DNA of 64,000 nt. Source: an uncultured Bacteroidia bacterium (lineage in GTDB: Bacteria > Bacteroidota > Bacteroidia > Bacteroidales > F082). Of the stretch, positions 50,405 to 59,511 are shown in pieces. Positions within the stretch are counted from its first letter, which is position 1; each line of letters starts with the position of its first letter. The stretch is taken from positions 1-64,000 of the forward strand of contig CACXUM010000014.1 in the NCBI GenBank assembly GCA_902770835.1, written 5' to 3'. A program made the position numbers and the translations under genes. A model generated the notes under the pieces. It did no database searches and was not told the origin of the DNA. It worked only from the letters and a program-made list of their open reading frames with translations.

Positions 50405-51979
50405 TCATTCCTTATCGCGCACCAGGCGCACGGAGAACCCGCTGTGGCGGAGGTTGTTGCACGTGCCAGGGTAGAGGAAACTCATGCTGAACGCGTAGTC
50501 GCTATCGTAGTAGTAGTACGAACTCGACCAGTAACCGCCATAGCTGCCCGCCTCGTCGACCGAAGTCCCGTAGCGGCCGCCAGCGGCCGGCAAAAAGACG
50601 ACCCCATTGGCCTCAAGCGTGTTCGTCCAGTCGGCAGCGGTGATGGTATTGCTCTCGTAGTTGCCACCGTTGGCGTTGTTCAAGTCGTAAATGGAAGCGT
50701 CCCAATCGTTAGGCAACAGGATGGTGCCATTCACACCGTTTACATTGGCCATGGCATAGCGGATGCCTGAAAGCGTGGAACGACTGTCTAACACATAATC
50801 CCATTCAACGTTGGTCAGCGTTCTCCACTGGCCTTCAGTATTGCCACCGTTACTGATGGCGTTGTAACCCCAGTCAGCCTTTCCAGTCTGGTCGAACAAG
50901 TTGTATGAGTATTCCCCGTAAGCGTAGTAGTTGCTGGAAGTTTCGCTGGTACTCCAGGGATGGAAACAATTGGCACCGTGGTTGTACCCGCTCGTACCCC
51001 AACAAAACAGGTCAATCCAACCATCGTATGTTTCAGAAATGCCACTATTGGCATCACCCGTATAGTCCCATTGGTTTTCGGCAAAGCGCCAAGTATTCGT
51101 GGAAGCCTGATACTGCAAATTCCCCTGCGAGAAATAAACTTGGTCGCCATCAGTATTAATGGTAAACTTACCACTAATAGCGCCAACAGGAATAGCCTCC
51201 GTAATTACATTCACCTCAATGCCAGCCGTCAGTAAACTGTTATCGGTAATGGCAGGAATGGCACCAAATGTACCAGTATAATCTCCATTCTCGGAATAAG
51301 CACTACCTTCCTCGCCAGCCTCAACCGCTTCTTGCGGCAAAAGGATGGCCCACTTTTCTCCACTACCTGCGGGTAAAGTGATAACCCCATCACCTTCTTG
51401 GCTATAAATCAAAGCGTTTCCTGCAAAATTCACTGTTACTTTGTTTTTCATCCCAGTGATGCAAGTAGCAGCTTCGGAAGCTGTGGTCACATCAAACTTC
51501 ACCAAGGCGCATTTGTTGAGGAAGAAAGCGGTGTAAAGCCCTGCGCCTGTGAAGGTCTCGTTAGAGGTGGCAAACGAAATCACTGGATATCCGCTCGTCT
51601 GGTCACTGATGTTTACCGAGCAAGTAGTGCTGCTGCCAGGGGTGAGGGTTTCTTCTGGTGTCTTGTTGCCGAGGAAAAAGAAATAGAGCGGTTCGCCCTC
51701 GGTCGGGTTGGTGATGTTGCCGGCGAAGGTATTACCGTTGTTGGTCAGCGTGCCTACAAACTTTTGCCCGCTGGCCACATACACGACATCGCCGTACTCG
51801 AAGGCCACCATACCATTGTTGGGGTTCACATTTATCCTTGAGCCGTCATGCACTTTCACATCAAGGGTGATGGCCACGGTGCCGTTCGTGTCTGTTGTGG
51901 TTTGTTGTTCCTGTTTCTTGCATTGCGACAAGCCCAAAACGAGGACGACTGCCGCCAAAACCATACTAACTTTCTTCAT
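50405..51979 (-). CDS. FISUMP-like lipoprotein, paralogue
   Basis: 524 residues, lipobox GLSQC. It matches the 517-residue protein at 10658-12211 throughout: KCALVKFDVTTASEAATCI, EKWAILLPQE, GKFTINTDGDQVYFSQGNLQY, FCWGTSGYNHGAN, WGYNAISNGGN, and GGYWSSS...SVRLVRD at the end. Same layout: a small anchored protein gene 12 nt upstream and a long leader. The two copies are diverged, so the module duplicated long ago or came in twice. Confidence 0.72.
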   Translation of the reverse strand: MKKVSMVLAAVVLVLGLSQCKKQEQQTTTDTNGTVAITLDVKVHDGSRINVNPNNGMVAFEYGDVVYVASGQKFVGTLTNNGNTFAGNITNPTEGEPLYFFFLGNKTPEETLTPGSSTTCSVNISDQTSGYPVISFATSNETFTGAGLYTAFFLNKCALVKFDVTTASEAATCITGMKNKVTVNFAGNALIYSQEGDGVITLPAGSGEKWAILLPQEAVEAGEEGSAYSENGDYTGTFGAIPAITDNSLLTAGIEVNVITEAIPVGAISGKFTINTDGDQVYFSQGNLQYQASTNTWRFAENQWDYTGDANSGISETYDGWIDLFCWGTSGYNHGANCFHPWSTSETSSNYYAYGEYSYNLFDQTGKADWGYNAISNGGNTEGQWRTLTNVEWDYVLDSRSTLSGIRYAMANVNGVNGTILLPNDWDASIYDLNNANGGNYESNTITAADWTNTLEANGVVFLPAAGGRYGTSVDEAGSYGGYWSSSYYYYDSDYAFSMSFLYPGTCNNLRHSGFSVRLVRDKE

Positions 51980-51991
51980 TGTTTTGTCTCC

Positions 51992-52345
51992 TTAATTGAT
52001 TTGATTCTTTTTGTTTTGTTGATTTTTCTTGTTCTTTTTTCTTTTCGTTGCGGCATAGCCCACGCCTGCCGAAAGCAGGATGAACAATCCGCTGCCTACT
52101 GGCGTGTTGTTGCCAAAGGTTTGGTGTGTGAAGTTGCCTTCGTGGTTGTTCCCGAAAGTCTGGTGCATGAAGGTGCCTTCCGTAGTGCCACGGTTGCCTC
52201 TCCCAAGCAAGCCGTGGTCGCCTCCACTGTCGCCAACCTCTCCGAACAAGCCTTGCCCCAATGCGCCAAACGGCAACGACAATGCCGTCGCCATCGCCAA
52301 GGAAAGCGCAACGGCTTTCCCTTTCTTGTTGGTTTGCTTCTTCAT
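51992..52345 (-). CDS. Small secreted protein with PVGSG-TM-KRKK C-terminal anchor
   Basis: About 117 residues from MKKQTNKKGKAVALSL (ATG 52343-52345). Signal peptide (cleavage near ALGQ), a Gly/His-rich middle with HQTFGNN twice, then PVGSG, a hydrophobic helix (LFILLSAGVGYAAT) and a strongly basic KRKKNKK tail. Same ending as the 95-residue protein at 12208-12495. The mature part is not similar, so the pair shares the anchor and position more than the body. Confidence 0.65.
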   Translation of the reverse strand: MKKQTNKKGKAVALSLAMATALSLPFGALGQGLFGEVGDSGGDHGLLGRGNRGTTEGTFMHQTFGNNHEGNFTHQTFGNNTPVGSGLFILLSAGVGYAATKRKKNKKNQQNKKNQIN

Positions 52346-52411
52346 AAGCGAGAGTTTTAGATTGATACTATGTGAATTACTTGTTTCCATCTCCAAACAA
52401 GCACAAAAAAA

Positions 52412-52490
52412 AGCGTGAAACTTACTTGTTTCCCGCTGCTTAAGGTATTTGGCGAACCCACTATCCCAAGAAATAAGTCAATCTCACGCT
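52412..52490 (-). other. Hairpin in the leader of the second small-protein/FISUMP operon
   Basis: AGCGTGAAACTTA (52412-52424) pairs with TAAGTCAATCTCACGCT (52474-52490), with a bulge. It lies in the ~320-nt leader between the -7 box (52672-52680) and ATG 52345. A smaller CTTGTTT/AAACAAG hairpin sits nearby. The rest of 52491-52671 shows no structure to me. Confidence 0.55.
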
Positions 52491-52671
52491 AACGCGCGAG
52501 CATCTTGACTAAAACTTTAGACAGTGTTTCCTTCCTTGTTAAAAATCGCCAAATTTCTAAGCAGAAGAATTCAGTTTAAATGCCGTTTGTTTATGTTGTT
52601 TCGTTTCACGCAAACTTGCGCTTTTCTTACATATTTGTTTCGTTTTGAGTTACTATTTGTGTTTAATCGGG

Positions 52672-52680
52672 GCAAAAATA
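52672..52680 (-). promoter_or_regulatory. -7 element of the second small-protein/FISUMP operon
   Basis: The minus strand reads TATTTTTGC then CCC, about 327 nt before the first start, matching the box of the paralogous operon at 12808-12816. Confidence 0.5.
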
Positions 52681-52825
52681 CGGAAATATTTCTTTTCTTT
52701 TACACGGCATTCCAGAAATAATAATTCATGGATCAATTCATGGATAATTCATGGCCATTCGTGTTTTATTTCAATGGTAATGCCAAATAGAAGCATTGTT
52801 GAAAGCAAAGTTGGGCGTAATTTCC

Positions 52826-52834
52826 TATCTTTGC
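52826..52834 (+). promoter_or_regulatory. -7 element of the glycosyltransferase gene
   Basis: TATCTTTGC, 17 nt before ATG 52851. Confidence 0.6.
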
Positions 52835-52850
52835 GCCAAATTTCAAGAAA

Positions 52851-54020
52851 ATGGAACTCAACATCGGACTTTTCAACGAATCGTTTCCGCCGGTGATGGA
52901 TGGCGTGGCCGTTTGCGTGCAAAACTACGCCTACTGGATGCAGAAAAAGGTGGGCGGTGTTTCTGTCATCACGCCGAATGTGCCGGGGGCCGACTACAAG
53001 CAATACGACTACGAGGTGCTCGACTATTTCTCGGTTCCTGTGCCTTTCCGTCAGCCGTATGTCACTGGCGTTGCGGAAGTTGACCCAGCCTTCCTCGCCA
53101 AAATCGTCAAGCGTCGCTTCAAGATTGTCCATGCCCATTCGCCCTTTGCGGCAGGCTGGGCGGCAGTCAATGTCGCCAAGAGGCTCAACATCCCTTTTGT
53201 GGCCACCTTCCATTCCAAATATCGCGACGACTTCAGCCAAACCATTCCCTCCAAAGCCGTTGTGGAGCAAATCATCAAGCGCATCGTTAGTTTCTACGAG
53301 CGTGCCGATGAGGTTTGGGTGCCACAAGCCTCTGTAAAAGAAGTGATTAAGGATTACGGATTCAAGGGCAATGTGGAAGTGGTGCCCAATGGCAGCGACC
53401 TCGTGGCCGACTATCCCGATGCCTATTTCGCCGAAGCGCGAAAGCAGTTGGGCATTGCCCCTGAAGATTTCGTTTGCCTTTTCGTTGGGCAACATGTTTG
53501 GCAGAAAAACGTGCGCCTTATCATCGAAGCCCTTGAAAAAGTGAAAGATACGCCTTTCAAGATGTTTTTCGTCGGCAACGGCTACGCGGCTGAAGCAATG
53601 AAGGAGATGGTGACCGAAAAAGGCTTGGACAGCCAAGTCACTTTTGTGGGAACCGTCACCGAGCGCGAAACCATCAAGCAGTATTATGCAGCGGCTGACC
53701 TGTTCCTTTTCCCCTCGCTTTACGACACTGACGGCTTGGTCGTCAAAGAGGCGGCTGCGTTGCAAACGCCTTCGGTTTTGGTGGAAACTGCCACGGCTGC
53801 CTCCATCATCACCGACAACGAGAACGGCTTCCTGATTCCCAACGACTTGAATGCCTTCGCCAACCGCCTCCGCGAGTTGATTCACGACCCGAAACGGGTG
53901 CATCGCGTTGGCGTGCAGGCTTCGCGTTCCATCGTGCGCTCTTGGGAGGATGTGGTCGGCGAGGTGCTTGAACGCTACAACAACCTGATAGCCAGAAAGA
54001 AATTGATTTTCATACCATAG
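52851..54020 (+). CDS. GT4-family glycosyltransferase
   Basis: 389 residues. GT-B fold: N-terminal LFNESFPPVMDGVAV with the glycine-rich acceptor loop, VHAHSPFAAG and FHSKYRDDF, then the C-terminal domain with VVPNGSD, FVGQHVWQKN, FVGNGY and the donor-binding FPSLYDTDGLVVKEAAALQ (E-x7-E). The family includes lipid and cell-envelope glucosyl/mannosyltransferases; the acceptor is unknown. Monocistronic behind its own promoter. Confidence 0.92.
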   Translation: MELNIGLFNESFPPVMDGVAVCVQNYAYWMQKKVGGVSVITPNVPGADYKQYDYEVLDYFSVPVPFRQPYVTGVAEVDPAFLAKIVKRRFKIVHAHSPFAAGWAAVNVAKRLNIPFVATFHSKYRDDFSQTIPSKAVVEQIIKRIVSFYERADEVWVPQASVKEVIKDYGFKGNVEVVPNGSDLVADYPDAYFAEARKQLGIAPEDFVCLFVGQHVWQKNVRLIIEALEKVKDTPFKMFFVGNGYAAEAMKEMVTEKGLDSQVTFVGTVTERETIKQYYAAADLFLFPSLYDTDGLVVKEAAALQTPSVLVETATAASIITDNENGFLIPNDLNAFANRLRELIHDPKRVHRVGVQASRSIVRSWEDVVGEVLERYNNLIARKKLIFIP

Positions 54021-54128
54021 TGTATATACCAAAATGATACATTCAGAGAAATAAGCTTGAAAACAAAACAACCGTATAATGTGATGGAAAATTTCTGAAA
54101 AAACCATTGTCGGAATAAAAAAAGTTTG

Positions 54129-54137
54129 TATCTTTGC
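54129..54137 (+). promoter_or_regulatory. -7 element of the AbiF RNA/protein unit
   Basis: TATCTTTGC, placed to start transcription just before the hairpin at 54147. Confidence 0.6.
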
Positions 54138-54143
54138 ACCGAC

Positions 54144-54195
54144 AGTTTCCACCACGCTTCCCATAAGAATAGCGAACCAGGGTGGAACTTTTGTT
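54144..54195 (+). ncRNA. Candidate AbiF-associated small RNA / leader hairpin
   Basis: TTCCACC (54147-54153) pairs with GGTGGAA (54181-54187), and CGCT (54155-54158) with AGCG (54171-54174), leaving a 12-nt loop and a six-base bulge AACCAG on the 3' side. It begins about 7 nt after a good -7 box and ends 16 nt before the Abi start. AbiF/Abi_2 genes are reported to carry a structured non-coding RNA immediately 5', acting as RNA antitoxin or guide-like partner. The assignment is by position and fold; the family consensus was not checked. Confidence 0.6.
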
Positions 54196-54203
54196 TTAAG
54201 ATT

Positions 54204-55103
54204 ATGCAGTACAACAAACAACCGATTAGCATCGCTGACCAGATTGCTCAGTTGAAAAGCCGTGGCCTGATAATAGAAGACGAGGATGTTGCCTCGAAAG
54301 TGCTGTCTGTCATCAGTTATTTTCGCTTTGCGAACTATTTGAGGCCAAGCGAAGCCGACAAAGCGACGCATATTTTCAAACCCGGTAAACAATTCAGTAA
54401 TGCCTTAAACCTTTACTATTTCGATAAAACGCTACGAACTGTGCTTTTTTCTTCAATTCAAACCGTAGAAATTGCATTGCGGACGAGCGTCATACAAAAC
54501 TTTTCAATGAAATACGGCTCGTTTTGGTTTATGAATCCCAGTCTATTCAAGGACAAAAAAATACACACAGCATGCATCAATGCCATACAGGTCGAGTTGT
54601 CGCGCACCAAAGAAGATTTCATCCGTGACCATTACGCCAAGTATGACACTCCCGACATGCCCCCATCATGGAAAACATTAGAAGTGGTGTCGTTTGGCAC
54701 ATTGGGTAAACTATACAGCAATTTCACTGACACACCGATAAAAAAACACATTGCACGCAGTTTCAACGTACCTCAGCACGAGTATTTGGATAGTTGGATA
54801 GTAGCGTTAACTGCACTCCGCAATTGTTGTGCTCACCATGCGCGAGTGTGGAACAGGATATACCCTATGAAGCCACAGTTGCCAACCGCAAAAAAAATGA
54901 GGGCTGACTGGGTGAATGTGTCGGCTGTTGACCCGAGCCGTTTGTATGCGTTGCTATGTTGCTTGCTCTATTGGGTGAACAATATACAGCCTGAAAACTC
55001 CCTCAAAACTGACATCATAGAATTGCTGAAAAAGTATCCGAATGTTGACTCTTCGGCAATGGGTTTCCCTGAAGGATGGGAGACGGAGCCGCTATGGAAA
55101 TAA
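54204..55103 (+). CDS. AbiF/Abi_2 family HEPN protein
   Basis: About 299 residues from MQYNKQPISI (ATG 54204-54206); a longer frame would translate the hairpin region. Abi_2 marks are ISYFRFANYLRP, the LYYFDKTLRTVLFSSIQTVEIALRT helix, PPSWKTLEVVSFGTLGKLYSN, and the HEPN RNase motif R206-N-C-C-A-H211 (R-x4-H). These proteins are RNA-cleaving toxins in anti-phage defence, and the group has been proposed as kin of Cas13 nucleases. Downstream lies a PHP gene; no second defence gene is adjacent. Confidence 0.88.
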   Translation: MQYNKQPISIADQIAQLKSRGLIIEDEDVASKVLSVISYFRFANYLRPSEADKATHIFKPGKQFSNALNLYYFDKTLRTVLFSSIQTVEIALRTSVIQNFSMKYGSFWFMNPSLFKDKKIHTACINAIQVELSRTKEDFIRDHYAKYDTPDMPPSWKTLEVVSFGTLGKLYSNFTDTPIKKHIARSFNVPQHEYLDSWIVALTALRNCCAHHARVWNRIYPMKPQLPTAKKMRADWVNVSAVDPSRLYALLCCLLYWVNNIQPENSLKTDIIELLKKYPNVDSSAMGFPEGWETEPLWK

Positions 55104-55124
55104 TACAACTTGAATTTCAGTTTT

Positions 55125-56360
55125 ATGAACACGACAAAAAAGAAACACGGCTTTTGGTTTTATTTCGGCAGGGTAATGGCCAGCCTCGGTATCGCCTTGC
55201 TTCTGCTCATATTATATGTGTACCTTTCCGTGCCCACTTACAGTTTCAAAGAGCCGCGACCCTTCAGCGGCGAATACCTTTATAATCCCTATCAGGACAT
55301 GAACCCCGACCAATGGAAAAAGTATCATTTCCATTGCCACTCTCGCAGGTATTTCGGCCTGACCAACGGGCGCAAAAGCACCGAAACGGCCATCGACAGC
55401 GTTTATCAAGCCTTGGGCTATGACCATTATGGCATTTCCGACTATATGGGCATCAACCCGCATGGTGCTGAGAGAGAGGACTATATCCCCGCATACGAAC
55501 ACGGCTACGGCCTCATCCGCAAGACACACCAAATATGCATCGGGGCGGAAAAGGTGTATTGGCCCGACTTCCCTTTCATGCAGAATCTCAACATGAAACA
55601 GCATACTATCAATAAGTTGGCTGAACGGAGCCGCTTCGTCATGCCTGCCCATGCCTCGTTCACGAAAGGCTATAAAGTGAGCGACATGAAATGGCTGAGC
55701 AACTATCGTCTTTTGGAAATCATGAATCCTTACGGCAATGCGTTGGAGCATTGGGACATGGCGCTCTCCAACGGCCACAGAGTGTATGCCCTCGGCGATG
55801 ACGATACACACAACATACACAAAGTCAGTGAAGTATGCCTCAATCTAACCATGATTAACACCCCTGACCTCAACCCTGAGCATGTGTATCAGGCTTTGGA
55901 TGCGGGTTTGTGCTACGCCGTTGAGTTCGTCAACTTTTTCCACTTCCCGATGACCTTGGAGCAGAAGGTCGAACAAGCCCGAAGCCTCCCCTATTTGACT
56001 CAAGCCCAATTGGTTGGCGACACCTTATTCATTAGCACTTCCGCCAACACCATGCACGAAGTGAAATTCATCGGGCAGAGCGGAAAAGTGCTGAAAACGG
56101 AAGAAAACGTGGCGACCGCATCGTATGTCATTCAGCTTGAAGACCAATATGTTAGGACGGAAATCAATGTCAACGAACTGCAACATTTCTATCTGAATCC
56201 CGTCACGAGGCACCCGACACCCGAACCCATAGACCAGCGGTTGGATGTCGTCAATCAGGCGCAGACCTATTTGTACCGTTTCGTGTATCTCGTGGCGTTT
56301 GCTGCCATGATTTGGTATCTGTTCAAAAAAGCCAAGGAGAAGAAAGCAAGTGAGGATTAA
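55125..56360 (+). CDS. Membrane-anchored PHP-domain protein
   Basis: About 411 residues from MNTTKKKHGFWF (ATG 55125; upstream TTG at 55110 is weaker). TM1 is about 16-38. The extracytoplasmic domain has FHCHSRR, HYGISDYMG, GAEKVYWPD, MPAHASF and GDDDTHNIHK, which are PHP-type metal-binding His/Asp clusters. A second TM is near the C-terminus (about 375-397). A PHP phosphoesterase outside the cytoplasmic membrane is unusual. The next gene starts inside its end (11-nt overlap). Confidence 0.8.
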   Translation: MNTTKKKHGFWFYFGRVMASLGIALLLLILYVYLSVPTYSFKEPRPFSGEYLYNPYQDMNPDQWKKYHFHCHSRRYFGLTNGRKSTETAIDSVYQALGYDHYGISDYMGINPHGAEREDYIPAYEHGYGLIRKTHQICIGAEKVYWPDFPFMQNLNMKQHTINKLAERSRFVMPAHASFTKGYKVSDMKWLSNYRLLEIMNPYGNALEHWDMALSNGHRVYALGDDDTHNIHKVSEVCLNLTMINTPDLNPEHVYQALDAGLCYAVEFVNFFHFPMTLEQKVEQARSLPYLTQAQLVGDTLFISTSANTMHEVKFIGQSGKVLKTEENVATASYVIQLEDQYVRTEINVNELQHFYLNPVTRHPTPEPIDQRLDVVNQAQTYLYRFVYLVAFAAMIWYLFKKAKEKKASED

Positions 56361-57924
56361 AGAGCAAAATATCAACAAGATACTGGTTTGGCTGTTGGCC
56401 GTCAGCGCGGTCGTGAGGGGCATTTTGGCCGCTTGGTTGGAGTTTGGCAACGACGAGGTTTATTATTGGACCTATGCCCTCTACACCGATTGGAGTCACT
56501 TCGACCACCCGCCTATGGTGGGCTGGGTCATCCAATTGTTCAGCCTTAACTTATTGTTCGACAGCGAGTTATTCATCCGTTTGGCCTCTATCGTCCTGAT
56601 GACCGCCGACACCTATATTATATATAGGATTGCGAAGGAAATCAAGGATGCGCGGACTGGGTTTTACGCTGCTTTGCTTTACACCGCCTCCATTTACGCC
56701 TTCGTCATCACGGGCGTTTTCATCATGCCCGACACGCCACTGATGCTGTTTTGGCTTTTGGCCGTCTGGATGGCCATTCGGTCCCTGAGCTTGTCGAAGG
56801 GCCGATACTTGATACTATTTGGATTATTCACCGGTTTGGCCATGCTCTCCAAATATTCAGGCGTTTTCCTTTGGGCCGGAATGGGGCTTTATATCCTGAT
56901 TTTCAACCGAAAACAACTGAAAAACCCATATTTGTACCTCGCACTCTTGATTTCAGCAATTTGCTGTATTCCCATTCTTTACTGGAACATCCAAAACAAT
57001 TTCATCAGCCTGAGTTTCCACGGTGGGCGCGTGGGTGGCGGAAAAATCAATTTCGGCACTTTCGGCACCGAGATTTTGGGTGAGTTTCTCTACAACAATC
57101 CGGTGAATTTCATTTTGGCCATAGTAGCCATTGTTGCAGCCTTCAAAAGAAAAACCAACATCCCAAAACCCGTTTCTCGCCTTTTGCTTTGCACCGCCAT
57201 TCCCCTGATTTTGATGTTCTGGCTGTTCTCACTCACCCGCCCTACCCTGCCGCATTGGAACGCGCCCGCTTTCGTTATTCTCATCCTCTTATCCGCTGTG
57301 TATCTGCGTGATAAGCAGGTTGAACCAGACAAGTTGCCTAAATCCATCAAGGCGGCACTACTCGTGCTTTTGCTCACTCTAATCATCGGCGTTGCCGAAA
57401 TCAAGACAGGCTTCATTCCTTTGGACAAACACACTGAGCCTGAGATGCTTGGGCGCGACGATTTCACCCTCGATATGTATGGCTGGCGGCAATTGGGCGA
57501 AAAATTTGCGGCTTTCCGCGAGGAAAAGATGGTCGAAGGCGTGATGAACGCCGAAGACGGCATCGTGGCCAACCAATGGTTTCCGTTGGCCAATCTCGAC
57601 TATTATGTGGCGCGACCTTTAGGCATGAGAGTCATGGGATTGGGTTGGCCTGAGTTCTTGCACAAATACCTGTGGATCAATGAAGAGCGTGGCGGATTCC
57701 ATCTCGGCGAAAACTATTGGTTCCTCACCGACAGCCGCTATCTGAAAGACCCGAAAGAGATGTATCAATGGTATTTTTCGGAAATTGAACTGGCCGGCAC
57801 TATTACGATTGAGCGATGCGGCAAGCCTGCCAAAAATTTCTTTGTCTATACCTGCAAAAACCTAACTGAACTTCCACCCGACTTGCAGACCTTCAAGGCA
57901 CAATCCGCCTCAGCAAATAGATAG
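56350..57924 (+). CDS. GT39-like membrane glycosyltransferase (ArnT/PMT type)
   Basis: 524 residues with a GTG start overlapping the PHP gene by 11 nt. The first loop has the D-E motif FGNDEVYYW and DHPPMVGWVIQLF, as in PMT_2/ArnT enzymes that use a lipid-linked sugar. About ten TM helices follow (to ~375), then a soluble C-terminal part. With the PHP and GT4 genes nearby it may modify envelope lipids or glycans. Its 3' end overlaps the convergent DUF2079 gene by 32 bp. Confidence 0.88.
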   Translation: MRIKEQNINKILVWLLAVSAVVRGILAAWLEFGNDEVYYWTYALYTDWSHFDHPPMVGWVIQLFSLNLLFDSELFIRLASIVLMTADTYIIYRIAKEIKDARTGFYAALLYTASIYAFVITGVFIMPDTPLMLFWLLAVWMAIRSLSLSKGRYLILFGLFTGLAMLSKYSGVFLWAGMGLYILIFNRKQLKNPYLYLALLISAICCIPILYWNIQNNFISLSFHGGRVGGGKINFGTFGTEILGEFLYNNPVNFILAIVAIVAAFKRKTNIPKPVSRLLLCTAIPLILMFWLFSLTRPTLPHWNAPAFVILILLSAVYLRDKQVEPDKLPKSIKAALLVLLLTLIIGVAEIKTGFIPLDKHTEPEMLGRDDFTLDMYGWRQLGEKFAAFREEKMVEGVMNAEDGIVANQWFPLANLDYYVARPLGMRVMGLGWPEFLHKYLWINEERGGFHLGENYWFLTDSRYLKDPKEMYQWYFSEIELAGTITIERCGKPAKNFFVYTCKNLTELPPDLQTFKAQSASANR

Positions 57925-59407
57925 TGCCATCGGTGGCAACAGTCTCATATTCAGCACGATTCTTTAACACCAACACTCCCTCGCGCTCGTAGCCGAAATA
58001 GAAATCGGTGATGAGCACATAGTCGGTGTCGACTTTCCGCATGATGGAAAAATCCTTGATGTCGTCACGCATGGCGAGGTGCGGCACAAAGACCGGCGCG
58101 GCACACACCGAGGCCTCGTCGGGAATCATTCGGATGAGTTCGTAGGCATAGCGCACATCGAAATCCTTCTGCCTGTAATGACGTCCCTGATAAACGCAAA
58201 GCTGGTCCACGAAAACCCTCGATTTGGGCACACCGATGGTATAAAACGTGATCAAAACAATGGAAATCAACAGGCTAACTGCCAGCATCATCCGCCAAAA
58301 CTGTTTCCTCAGCCTGAAAATGACCAAAAACGACGCAATGACGAACACTGGCATAAACTCAACGGAATATTGGAAGGAAATGCCCCAAAAATTAGGCTGG
58401 TTGGCTATCATTTTCTGTCCAAAGAGCGGTAGGAGCATAAACAGGTAATTGGGTTTCAAAATCGTGAAAATCAATCCTGTAGCCAAAGCGCACCAATAAA
58501 ACTCCTCCTTGATTCCGGCATATTTAGGATTGGCGATGGTGGTTAACACAGTGTAATTTGGCTTGCCACCCATACCCACGAACTCCTCCATGCCAATAGT
58601 GCTGGTAAACAAGATATTAAGCGTCAATTTCGGATGCGTGACCAAGGTTCCAGCAATTTCTAAATAGTTATCTCCGAGATAACTATACCGAGCAAAGCCT
58701 CCACCCGAACCGCCCAACTTTGGCATCACTATCATGTTGACAATGAAGAAGTAAGCCAACGAAAAAACCGCATAGCCCGCCAAATGCCACAAGGCTGTTT
58801 TATCCTTGCGGTAGTCCCACATCAGCCCTATGACGATGAAAAACAACCACAGCGACATGTTCTCCTTCCCGATGACGAACAGCACCACCATCAGTGAGGA
58901 CAGGCCGAATTGTCTCTTTTTGAGGAAATACAGCAGCCACGGCAACATCATGGCAGCCAGCACATTGGAATGATAGTCGAAGGCTATGGCATGGATGATT
59001 CCGAAAGAAAACCAGAACGCGACAGCGGCCAAAAGCGGTAGCCAAAAGTCGTCGGAATAAAGTCGCAACAACTTGAATACGCCCCAACCGCCCAACAGCA
59101 CCGCCGCAATCTGCACGATGAGCAAGGTATAACTGCCGAAGACATGAACCAAAGGCGACAAAATGATGAGATAGAGGTCGAAATGGTCGCTGAGGATGCT
59201 TTGCGGAACAGCCTTGAACATGCTGCAATCGTCAACGCGGAAATGCGTGTAGTCGTACATCGCATGGGTGTAAAGTCCCAAGTCGAGTGCGTAAGTCTTG
59301 AAAAGGTAATGGTTGACCAAGGAAATGAGGGCATACAGCACACCGGCAACGGTGAAAACCGATGCCAAAATAATTCTGTCGCGATTGTCCTGCCTGATGC
59401 GGTTCAT
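57893..59407 (-). CDS. DUF2079 membrane protein
   Basis: About 504 residues from MNRIRQDNRDR (ATG 59405-59407); the longer frame uses a TTG inside the promoter box. About ten TM helices. DUF2079 marks: DLGLYTHAMYDYTHF, FSFGIIHAIAFDYHSN, FWGISFQYSVEFMPV, and a soluble C-terminal domain. Related to GT-C enzymes by topology. Convergent with the GT39-like gene. Confidence 0.85.
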   Translation of the reverse strand: MNRIRQDNRDRIILASVFTVAGVLYALISLVNHYLFKTYALDLGLYTHAMYDYTHFRVDDCSMFKAVPQSILSDHFDLYLIILSPLVHVFGSYTLLIVQIAAVLLGGWGVFKLLRLYSDDFWLPLLAAVAFWFSFGIIHAIAFDYHSNVLAAMMLPWLLYFLKKRQFGLSSLMVVLFVIGKENMSLWLFFIVIGLMWDYRKDKTALWHLAGYAVFSLAYFFIVNMIVMPKLGGSGGGFARYSYLGDNYLEIAGTLVTHPKLTLNILFTSTIGMEEFVGMGGKPNYTVLTTIANPKYAGIKEEFYWCALATGLIFTILKPNYLFMLLPLFGQKMIANQPNFWGISFQYSVEFMPVFVIASFLVIFRLRKQFWRMMLAVSLLISIVLITFYTIGVPKSRVFVDQLCVYQGRHYRQKDFDVRYAYELIRMIPDEASVCAAPVFVPHLAMRDDIKDFSIMRKVDTDYVLITDFYFGYEREGVLVLKNRAEYETVATDGTIYLLRRIVP

Positions 59408-59424
59408 TTCGTCATTTTCGGGCG

Positions 59425-59433
59425 GCAAAACTA
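59425..59433 (-). promoter_or_regulatory. -7 element of the DUF2079 gene
   Basis: The minus strand reads TAGTTTTGC, 18 nt before ATG 59407. Confidence 0.55.
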
Positions 59434-59475
59434 TAAAAAAAGACGCATTTTCGCTTGCATTAGTGAAGTTTTTCC

Positions 59476-59484
59476 TATTTTTGC
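59476..59484 (+). promoter_or_regulatory. -7 element of the DUF975 gene
   Basis: TATTTTTGC, 28 nt before ATG 59512. Confidence 0.55.
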
Positions 59485-59511
59485 AAATGTAAAACCTTAA
59501 AAACTAACATC

